Under the pieces are notes generated by a model. That model was given only the letters and a program-made list of their open reading frames with translations, did not search any database and was not told the DNA's origin. Shown in pieces: positions 1-5,038 of a DNA stretch of 5,038 nucleotides (position 1 is the first letter of the stretch; each line of letters opens with the position of its first letter). This stretch comes from JBOFFC01 sp051648405. Lineage in GTDB: Bacteria; Planctomycetota; Planctomycetia; Pirellulales; Lacipirellulaceae. Location: positions 1-5,038 of the forward strand of contig JBOFFC010000092.1 of NCBI GenBank assembly GCA_051648405.1, in the 5' to 3' direction. A program made the translations under genes and the position numbers.

Positions 1-1
1 C

Positions 2-703
2 TACGCGGGGGACGTCTACGCGTGGCGGGACGCTCTGGGCTCGGACGGCGTGTTCGCGGACCTCGGCCCGGGCCTCGGCGTCGAACCCGGCGAGCCACCG
101 CGAGACCTGCTGCTCGCTAGCGCCGAGCGGTTGGCGGCGATGGCTCACTTGCACCTCACCAGCGGGAGTCTGCTGGCTGCGCCGGGCCACCGTGGTGCGT
201 TCTTGGCGGCGGTTGTTCGGACGAACGCCGCGGTCGAAGCGATCGATGGCGCCACCGAGGAAGGAGCGGCACGGCGAGGGGGGGCCGCGACGCAGCTTGG
301 TCGCGTCGCGCTGCTGGGCGACGGCGTGCTCGTCAGCGCGATGCTTGACGTCGACCAGGCGACGCGTGACCTGGGGACCGCGGCGCGCGACGGTTTGCTG
401 CGCGTCGTCGCCCCGTACTACACGATCCTCGGCGCGTTCGGCCAGAACGTTGACCTCGGGTCCGGAACGGTCGATGGCTTCAACGAGCGGGCTTTCTCCG
501 TCGTCGAGGAAGGGACGTTCGAGTTCGGCGACCGGCTACGTGTCGAGACGGCAGGGCTGGATGCGTTCGTCGAGGCGGAGACGGTGAACGTCGGGGCAGC
601 CGGAGGTACGGCGTCTCTAACCATGACGCGCTCGGGAACGACTGACATTGATGACGTCCACGTCGTGGATTGGTTTCAGAACACCCCCGCAGCGGCGTCT
701 AAC
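2..703 (+). other. N-terminal visible region of the giant protein, no recognised domain
   Basis: Residues 1-234. The first part is Ala/Gly/Leu/Val-rich with helix-like stretches (about residues 35-75 and 95-145). From about residue 150 it becomes beta-like, with alternating Val/Thr/Glu and a stretch GGTASLTMTRSGTTD (about 200-214) that faintly recalls Calx-beta strands. That resemblance is too weak to name. The reading frame, not domain homology, supports this as coding. The true N-terminus lies upstream of the window. Confidence 0.5.
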
Positions 704-3700
704 GACAACGTGCTTCTGCTGTCAAGCATTCAGCAGACCGTTGGCATTGTCAGGGCGAAGCTGGGTAACACGGGACCGGGTATGGTCCCGACGAGCGCTA
801 TTCTCCGGGTAACTTCGACCACCGAGCAGCCACCGGCGGTCACACTGCGTGCGAGCAGGGATGCCTGGGGGCCGGTCACCACCGGTGCGGCGTGGTCCGC
901 GTCCGCCCTAACGTCGCAGACCTATCACGCGGCGATGCGGCCGCACGTGGTTGGCGCACCGATCGGCAGCAGCGCATCGGCAGACCGTACCTACACGTTT
1001 GACGTGACCGACGCGGTGCGAAGGTCCATCGCGTTGGGCGACGCCAATCTCGACGGCGACATCAACCATCTGATCGGCGCTTCGGGTGTCGATCGCATCG
1101 CCCTCGGCGCCGACGTGGAGGCGGCCTATCTCGCGATCCGCGACTGGTCGGCCTACGTCCGCAAGTTTGGCGGGATGGAGAGCGATCCGAACCCACTCCT
1201 GTATGCTGTCGATGCGAACTGGGACAACGTGGCGACGTCGGCAGACGGGCGTCTCGTGTTGCGTCGATTGGGCGTCCGCGACGCGGACTTCAACCTCGAC
1301 GGGCGCGTCAACAGCGCTGACTTGGCGATCTTTGAAGGCAACTTCCAGTCGAGCGTCGGGGCCCCCGCTTCGGTGTACGGCGACGGGGACGCGAACTTCG
1401 ACGGGTGGATCGACGCCAACGACCGGGATCTGTTTACCGACACATTCAACGCGTTCACCTACACCGGTCCCGTTGACGCATCTCCGTACTTCGTGCTTTC
1501 GACCGCCGGCGCAGGGGTCAATCTGGTGTCGAGCGAAGGGGGGGCCGACGGCCCGAGCCTGACGGTGGATTTCGCACCGGCGCCGGCCGTCCTTCGCGAC
1601 TTCCACGCTCGCGGCAACAGCGGCTTGGCCGTGGTGAGCGTCCAGGCTGGGGACACACCCTTTAATGGAGCCGTCCAGATCTGGGCGGAAGGTGAGGCTG
1701 CGCCGCGCGTTGAGGTGACCGTCAACGCCTCGATGGGCGCCGTGGGCAATGGAACAGTCACCACGTCGATGCTAGGGGCGATCAACGAGTCGACGCGGCT
1801 CTACGCCAGGATCGTCGATCCAGTGACCGGTCGCCCTCAGGCACGATCCTTCACCGAAGGCATCTTGACGGACGCCGCCGGGCGAACGCACGTCTTCGGG
1901 AGTGCGCTGAGCGATGTCGTCGTGATGCACGACAACTCGGTCGCTATCGACTTCGGAAACGACATGGCGTTTCAGTTTGGTGTCCCTCACGCCAACGGCG
2001 CCGACGTGTTCCTCCACCTCGGCGCCGGTAAGGACGGCCTTTTGGCCTACGGATACGCTGGAGACGTCCGGATCGATGGCGGAGCGGGAGACGACTTGTA
2101 CTTCGCGTACCAGCCGAGCGCAGCTGCTTCCGGGAGGCTGTTGCAGTTCGCGAACGCCGAGGGGATCGACGAGCTGCGTTTCTGGGGATCGACCGTCGCA
2201 GCCGACGTGCAGGCGGTCAGCGTCTTGTCGGGCCTACCGCAGACTGTCGGCTTCAGCCCCACCCCCGAAACCCACAACGTGCAGGTGCAGTTGTTGGCCC
2301 CGCGGGCCGTGCAGCGTGTTTTCAGCGGCGCGGGGGTGCAGAACGACCTGTCGAGCGTTCCGATCGTCGTCGATACGCTGTCGGACGATGACGACGGCGA
2401 CTTCGGCCCCGGCGAGCTCTCCGTTCGTGAGGCGCTCCGGCTCACGACGCGGCTGAAGCCGGCCAACCTCACCAGCGGCGTTCGCAACGGCGTCGTCCAG
2501 TTTGACCCCGGACTGACGGCGGCGGGGCCGGCGACGATCTCGCTTACTGACGGCGTCCGAGGCGTGACTCCCGCCGCTCGCCGTGGCCTCGAGATCCACA
2601 GCTCGATCCAGTTTGTCGGGCCGGGCGCCGGCCTCCTTACGGTCGATGCGGGGGTCACGACGCGCGGGCTGTTCCTGCGGGAGAACGCGCAGCTCGACGT
2701 CTCGGTGTCGGGCGTCACGATCACGCGCGGCCGAGGCAACGGGGGGGGTGGGATTCGCAACGTAGGCAACGCGCTCACCCTCGACGGAGTTCGAGTCACG
2801 AACAGCGTCTCGATCTCTGGCATACTCCCGTTGTCCGACGACGGCGGTAACGCGGACGCGTACTCCTCAGGGGGTGGGCTGTTGCACGAGGCGACGACTC
2901 CCGCCGACGTGCTCGTCGTTCGCAACAGCAGTTTCGAAGGGAACATCGGCGCGTGGGGCGCCGGCGCGCTCGTCAACATGGGATCGTCGAGCCCCGTGAT
3001 CGAGTCGTCGTTGTTCGCCAACAACCGCAGCACAGTCAATGGCGGAGGACTGTCGGTCGTGTCTTGGCAGCCGAGGACCGGCGCCTCGGCAAACCGAACG
3101 ACGATCCGCAACAGCACGTTCACGGCGAACAGGACCCACATGGGTGGCGGGATCTGGATCGAAGGGGGTGGCGCGGCGGTCGATGTCGTCAACTCGACCG
3201 TGACGGGAAACGTGACGGGTGAGTACTACGCGGGAGTCGGAGTCTGGGGGCAGCTCTCCGATCCCGACGTCGCTCTTCACAACACCATCGTTGTCGGCAA
3301 TTTCCATACGAACGGCGATGCGGCGAACGCCAGCGCGGGTTGGGTGGACTTCAACCAGAGCAGCAGCAACAACGTAATCGGCGGGAATGCGTCGTGGCTC
3401 ACGAACTCTGGCCCTTGGAGTAGCAACAGCAATCTGCGCGTTGGCGCCACGGACGGCAGTGGCAATCCGACAGACCAACTTGCGGGCCTGCTCCCCCTCG
3501 CCGACAACGGCGGCCCGACGAAGACCCACGCGTTGCGGCCCGACAGCCGGGCGATCGACGCCGGGTTGAGCCGGTCGGACTCGGGACCCGGGGCGCTGGT
3601 CCCTGCGATCGACCAGCGCGGCCTCTCGCGGCACGATGTCCCGTCGCGCCCCGGCCTGGTCGACGTCGGGGCGTCCGAGTACCAGGGAGTCCAGGTGTCG

Positions 3701-5038
3701 GTCGCGGCGCCGACGACGCTCCGCGCGCCGCAGAACACGGCGATCACGATGTCCGGCCCCAGCGGCATCCGCCTCGAAGGCTACGACATCGGGTCGCTGT
3801 CGCTCGAGTTACGCGTCCCGTCTCAGGGAGTTGCCGGGTTCCCGGCGATGCTGAGCGCGCCGAGCAGGCCGGGCCAGTCGGTCACGGTCTTCTCGTTCAC
3901 GGGAACGATGGACCAGATCAACGCCGCCCTAACAAGCGTGACGGCGACCCCCGTTGCGGGGTTCGTCGGCGTGGCGCCGATCGTCTACACGCTGCGTCAC
4001 GGGACCGACGCCCTCCAGACCGGCGCCGTCGAGCTCGTGTTCGCGGAGGTCAACGAGTCGATCGTCGTGACCAGCGCGGGGGACGCCCCCGTGTCGGGCA
4101 AGCTGACGCTGCGCGAGGCGATCGAGCAAGCCGCCGAGGGAGGCAAGATCACGTTCTCGCCGGAGCTCAACGGCAAGACGATCCAGCTCGGCCCCAGCGG
4201 CGACCTGATCGTCCGCAAGTCGCTCACGATCGACGCGACGGCGCTGCCGGATGGGCTGACGATTCAGGCGTACGACCCGGACGGCAACTTCGTCAAGGAC
4301 GCCGACGGCAACTTCGTACTGGGTCCGGGCGGTCAGCTCGTGAAGGACGCCGACGGAAGTCGCCTGTTCCACGCGCAGGGCGCCACAACGCACCTTGAGC
4401 TTCGCGGCCTGACGTTGACCGGCGGCGACTCGGAAGACCACGGCGGCGCGATCCGCGCCGACGCGGCGGAAGTCACGCTCGATAGGGTCCACGTCGTCGG
4501 CAACGCGGCGCCAAGGCAGCCGGGGTACGACATCCTCCGCTACGAGCGGGTCGAAGACCCCAGCGGCGAGACCGCGATTCACAAGAAAGTGCCGATCCTC
4601 GGGCCCTACAAGTCTCGCGCTGCGGGAGGGGGGATCTACTCGACCGGCTCGCTGAAGATCCTCGACTCGCGCTTCGCGAACAACTTCACCGCGGGGGTGT
4701 ACAACCGCGCGGCTCAAAGCCAAGCAATGACGGAAGCACTCCGCGACCGTGACGACCTGACGGGCCCGGCAGAGAAAGACAAGCTGTACTCCGGCGACCT
4801 GTTCGTCACAGGGGACGTGACAATCGTCGGGACGACCTTCACGTCGGACATCGCTGACCGCGGCGGCACTATTGGCGAAGTGTACGCAGGGGTGCTGGTC
4901 CTGTCAGTTATACACAAGTCACGTCTCCGGTCCGAACTGGACCCAGGCGACGGCGAAGTCCGTCATGCGGCGGAGGGCGTTCCAGAAGGTTTGTGGGCCG
5001 GGCGGTGGTTCGCTGGGACGGTTGTTGTAGCCGGCGAG
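2..5038 (+). CDS. Giant modular surface/secreted protein (dockerin, CSLREA and beta-helix modules), partial at both ends and interrupted by an IS at 4900
   Basis: Frame 2 is open for all 1,679 codons; no start or stop is present. Codons 1-1633 (to base 4900) are host sequence and codons 1634-1679 are read-through into an insertion sequence. Modules in order: unknown (1-234), CBM96-like sandwich (235-341), four EF-hand/dockerin loops (346-482), unknown (483-616), RTX-like patch (617-782), CSLREA leader (787-814), beta-helix with choice-of-anchor-Q tail (815-1228), cadherin-like domain (1229-1349), second CSLREA leader (1353-1377), second beta-helix (1378-1633). Such proteins in planctomycetes are exported and thought to work in adhesion or carbohydrate binding; no catalytic motif is visible, so the function is inferred only. 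No cysteine codon was read. Signal peptide and C-terminal anchor lie outside the window. The gene is probably inactivated or truncated by the IS. The frame is very secure; the exact function is unknown. Confidence 0.93.
704..1024 (+). other. CBM96/DNRLRE-like beta-sandwich module (tentative)
   Basis: Residues 235-341 begin DNVLLLSSIQQTVGIV and end with FDVTDAVR (333-340). In between are SAILRVTS and a Trp-containing segment (DAWGPVTTGAAWSASAL). This order (a strand with Ala/Ile/Leu-Arg, a Trp-rich 'TW' segment, and a closing D-V-T-x-x-V) is what I know from carbohydrate-binding DNRLRE/CBM96-type modules of large bacterial surface proteins. Sitting directly before dockerin loops also fits. The match is by pattern only; key Asn/Asp calcium positions cannot be confirmed, so it may be another jelly-roll fold. 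Confidence 0.4.
1037..1447 (+). other. Internal dockerin type I / EF-hand-like calcium-binding region, four loops
   Basis: Residues 346-482 carry four D-x-N-x-D loops. Loop 1: D347, N349, D351, N355, with Ile358 where the last acid is expected. Loop 2: D404, N406, D408, D415, lacking the usual Gly after the third ligand. Loop 3: D429, N431, D433, G434, N437, D440, followed by LAIFEGNF. Loop 4: D463, N465, D467, G468, D471, D474, followed by a short helix with LF. Loops 3 and 4 are canonical dockerin repeats; loops 1 and 2 are degenerate and are split by a 45-residue helical segment with many Trp/Tyr. In planctomycetes dockerin-like repeats are usually near the C-terminus; here they lie in the interior. 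They probably bind calcium and stabilise the protein or mediate cohesin-like docking (inference). Confidence 0.82.
1448..1849 (+). other. Unassigned linker/beta-rich region between dockerin loops and RTX-like patch
   Basis: Residues 483-616 alternate short hydrophobic strands with Gly/Ala/Asp turns, for example VLSTAGAGVNLVSS, LAVVSVQAGD, VEVTVNASMG and RLYARIVDPVTG. This suggests one or two beta-sandwich units. I do not recognise a family, and no catalytic motif is visible. It belongs to the same frame as its neighbours, and no break or composition jump marks its edges. Confidence 0.45.
1850..2347 (+). other. Degenerate hemolysin-type (RTX-like) calcium-binding region
   Basis: Residues 617-782. 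It opens with TEGILTDAAGRTHVFGSALSD, continues with ANGADVFLHLGAG and reaches the best nonapeptide-like segment RIDGGAGDD (GGAGDD at 693-698), followed by LYF. A later segment EGIDELRFWGS recalls the strand that closes 'G-x-G-x-D' units in planctomycete surface proteins, and the region ends SGAGVQND. Only one GGxGxD is intact, so a full RTX beta-roll is unlikely; a decayed or minimal calcium-roll is the best reading. Confidence 0.5.
2360..2443 (+). other. CSLREA-like leader motif 1
   Basis: Residues 787-814 read PIVVDTLSDDDDGDFGPGELSVREALRL in short pieces: I-V-V-D-T-L-S-D, an Asp-rich turn, then L806-S807-V808-R809-E810-A811-L. This is the signature of the CSLREA domain that precedes bacterial parallel beta-helix repeats, with the named Cys replaced by Leu at the start of the motif. 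It marks the N-cap of the first beta-helix; the next residues (VVQFDPGL, ISLTDG) are the first helix strands. Confidence 0.85.
2444..3685 (+). other. First right-handed parallel beta-helix with choice-of-anchor-Q-type tail
   Basis: Residues 815-1228. Rung motifs are regular: GVTITRGRGNGGGGI (904-918), NSSFEGN (975), SSLFANN, NSTFTAN (1037), NSTVTGN (1064) and NTIVVGN (1094). These are the N-S/T-x-F/V-x-x-N steps seen in polymorphic-outer-membrane-protein and pectate-lyase-like helices. The end is diagnostic: LLPLADNGGPTKTHAL then AIDAG (1163-1188), DQRG (1204) and DVGASEY before 1228, matching the tail of choice-of-anchor Q proteins. Role: elongated surface stalk or adhesive/carbohydrate-contact surface (family knowledge). 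No pectate-lyase catalytic residues can be assigned. Confidence 0.85.
3686..4048 (+). other. Cadherin-like / VCBS-type beta-sandwich domain
   Basis: Residues 1229-1349, about 120 long. The pattern is that of cadherin-like repeats in bacterial giant adhesins: a first strand after APTTLRAPQNTAITMSG, a central 'SLSLELRV' strand, then FTGTMDQINAAL (1299-1310), the hallmark 'F-x-G-x-x-x-x-I/L-N-A-A-L' step, then ATPVAGFVGVAPIVYTLRHGTD. It separates the two CSLREA/beta-helix units and probably acts as a rigid spacer or calcium-dependent adhesion unit. Confidence 0.65.
4058..4132 (+). other. CSLREA-like leader motif 2
   Basis: Residues 1353-1377: SIVVTSAGD then a short turn and K-L-T-L-R1371-E1372-A1373-I-E-Q-A. 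This is a second copy of the leader seen at 787-814, closer to the family consensus in the LREAI core. It is followed at once by GGKITFSPELNGKTIQL and LTIDAT, the normal entry strands of a second beta-helix. Confidence 0.82.
4274..4369 (+). repeat. Four tandem 24-bp units coding for 8-residue D-x-D-G repeats
   Basis: Residues 1425-1456 divide exactly into DPDGNFVK, DADGNFVL, GPGGQLVK and DADGSRLF. Units 1 and 2 share a run of identical DNA (gacggcaacttcgt at 4280-4293 and 4304-4317); units 3 and 4 have diverged. The last unit is at the place where the related helix family normally has a single D-x-x-G-S-R-x-F turn, so the three upstream units look like local amplification. The D-x-D-G-N pattern could bind calcium, although it is shorter than an EF-hand loop. 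Confidence 0.75.
4892..4900. repeat. Predicted 9-bp target site of the IS (one copy visible)
   Basis: The nine bases gtgctggtc abut the IS end. Tn5/IS50-type transposases duplicate 9 bp on insertion and prefer G at the first and C at the last position, both true here. The second copy would lie beyond the far end of the element, outside the window, so the duplication itself is not seen. Confidence 0.5.
4901..4919 (-). repeat. Terminal inverted repeat of IS50-like element (19 bp, one copy)
   Basis: Reads CTGTCAGTTATACACAAGT on the + strand. The Tn5 outside end is CTGACTCTTATACACAAGT; the two differ only at positions 4, 6 and 7 (16/19). The T at position 4 is also found in the Tn5 inside end and mosaic end. 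The conserved right part (TTATACACAAGT) is where transposase makes specific contacts in Tn5. Its partner repeat is beyond the window. Confidence 0.85.
4908..4916 (+). promoter_or_regulatory. DnaA box inside the IS end
   Basis: TTATACACA is a perfect match to the DnaA box consensus TTAT(N)CACA. The Tn5 outside end carries the same nine bases at the same offset, where DnaA influences transposition. Conservation of the box here suggests the same host-factor link, though it also overlaps the transposase contact region, which alone could explain it. Confidence 0.65.
4919..5038 (-). CDS. IS4-superfamily (Tn5/IS50-like) transposase, C-terminal fragment
   Basis: Reading the minus strand from 5038, 39 residues precede a TGA at 4919-4921. 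They start LAGYNNRPSEPPPGPQTF and continue WNALRRMTDFAVAWVQFG, then PET. The Gly/Pro-rich turn followed by W-x-x-L-x-R-x-x-D-x-x-x-x-W is the usual last helix of IS4/IS50-type DDE transposases (Tn5 has a comparable 'LWEGWEAL' helix near its end). The DDE catalytic residues lie upstream, outside the window. The stop codon overlaps the last base of the terminal repeat, a compact arrangement similar to IS50. The codons are exactly opposite the host frame, which is why that frame remains open. It is too short for default gene finders. Confidence 0.82.
   Translation of the reverse strand, partial: LAGYNNRPSEPPPGPQTFWNALRRMTDFAVAWVQFGPET

Larger units (their letters stand above)
4133..4900 (+). other. 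Second parallel beta-helix, truncated by the insertion sequence
   Basis: Residues 1378-1633. The core contains GKITF, KTIQL, LTIDAT, LFHAQG, LRGLTLTGG (1467-1475), GGAIRADAAEVTLDRVHVVGN, GGGIYSTGSLKILDSRFANN (from 1542) and DVTIVGTTFTSD. Two long loops leave the helix: bases 4511-4618 (Arg/Glu/Lys-rich, containing HKK) and 4709-4795 (QSQAMTEALRDRDDL...EKDKL, predicted helical). A four-fold 8-residue repeat lies at 4274-4369. No choice-of-anchor-Q tail is reached because the IS cuts in after Val1633. The lysine content is about ten times that of the rest of the protein. Confidence 0.8.
4901..5038 (-). mobile_element. Tn5/IS50-like (IS4 superfamily) insertion sequence, one end, rest outside window
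   Basis: The element begins at 4901 and runs out of the window. Its boundary is set by a terminal sequence at 4901-4919 that resembles the Tn5 outside end, and by a transposase C-terminus encoded on the minus strand just inside it. The end seen here is the one beside the transposase stop codon, the position held by the inside end in IS50. The large surface-protein gene stops showing beta-helix pattern exactly at this boundary. The far end, full length and target duplication are not visible. Confidence 0.85.

Noticed and set aside
192..587. Plus-strand open frame of 131 codons, and similar ones at 1086-1562 and 1977-2456
   Set aside because: Arg/Ser-rich out-of-frame translations within the giant gene. 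No ribosome-binding site or domain; the other frame explains the DNA.
815..1024. Possible separate carbohydrate-active enzyme domain
   Set aside because: No catalytic acid pair or enzyme signature is visible; the pattern is that of a binding or structural sandwich.
2047..3192. Long minus-strand open frame of 381 codons, and others antisense at 908-1606, 2867-3634 and 3929-4723
   Set aside because: All lie opposite the well-supported + frame. Their translations are Arg/Ser/Pro/Thr/Val-rich with no domain pattern, as expected of shadow frames in GC-rich DNA.
2444..3480. Pectate lyase or other polysaccharide lyase activity in the first beta-helix
   Set aside because: The fold pattern is shared, but I see no conserved Arg/Asp catalytic cluster, and the anchor-Q tail argues for a structural surface protein.
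4271..4369. CRISPR-like or regulatory DNA repeat
   Set aside because: The repeats are in frame, protein-level conserved, only 24 bp with no spacers, so they are coding repeats.
4714..4917. Minus-strand frame of 67 codons beginning in the IS end and running into the host gene
   Set aside because: It spans the insertion boundary, has Ser/Thr/Pro-rich low-information sequence and overlaps two better-supported frames.

Overview
The window is one uninterrupted coding region. Reading frame 2 of the + strand (codons starting at base 2) has no stop from base 2 to base 5038, which is 1,679 codons. Neither the start nor the stop codon lies in the window, so this is the middle of a very large secreted-type modular protein. 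The DNA is GC-rich with strong third-position G/C. The module set points to a planctomycete (Planctomycetota, perhaps Pirellulales-like): internal dockerin-type calcium loops, an RTX-like patch, two CSLREA leaders each followed by a parallel beta-helix, a choice-of-anchor-Q-type tail and a cadherin-like domain. That assignment is an inference from protein style. No phylogenetic marker is present.

Layout of the host protein (residue numbers count from base 2): residues 1-234, unrecognised; about 235-341, beta-sandwich region resembling CBM96/DNRLRE-type modules; 346-482, four EF-hand/dockerin-like loops; 483-616, unrecognised Val/Thr-rich region; 617-782, degenerate hemolysin-type Ca-binding region; 787-814, first CSLREA-like leader; 815-1228, first right-handed beta-helix, ending in a DNGG...THAL...AIDAG / DQRG...DVGASE tail; 1229-1349, cadherin-like/VCBS-like beta-sandwich; 1353-1377, second CSLREA-like leader; 1378-1633, second beta-helix, with four 8-residue D-x-D-G repeats and two long charged loops. 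I read no cysteine in the protein, which fits a cell-surface or exported product.

At base 4900/4901 the gene is broken by the end of an insertion sequence. Bases 4901-4919 match the Tn5/IS50 outside end at 16 of 19 positions and include a perfect DnaA box. The minus strand from 5038 down to 4919 encodes the last 39 residues of an IS4-superfamily (Tn5/IS50-like) transposase. The predicted 9-bp target is 4892-4900. The host frame happens to stay open through the 138 bases of the element in view, so an automatic gene call would append 46 foreign residues. If the sequence ends here, an assembly break inside a repeated element is a likely reason.

There is no RNA gene, CRISPR array, promoter for the large gene, terminator or intergenic stretch. 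The main points of interest are the IS50-type insertion, the sharp lysine-content change between the two halves of the giant protein, and the 8-residue repeat array.
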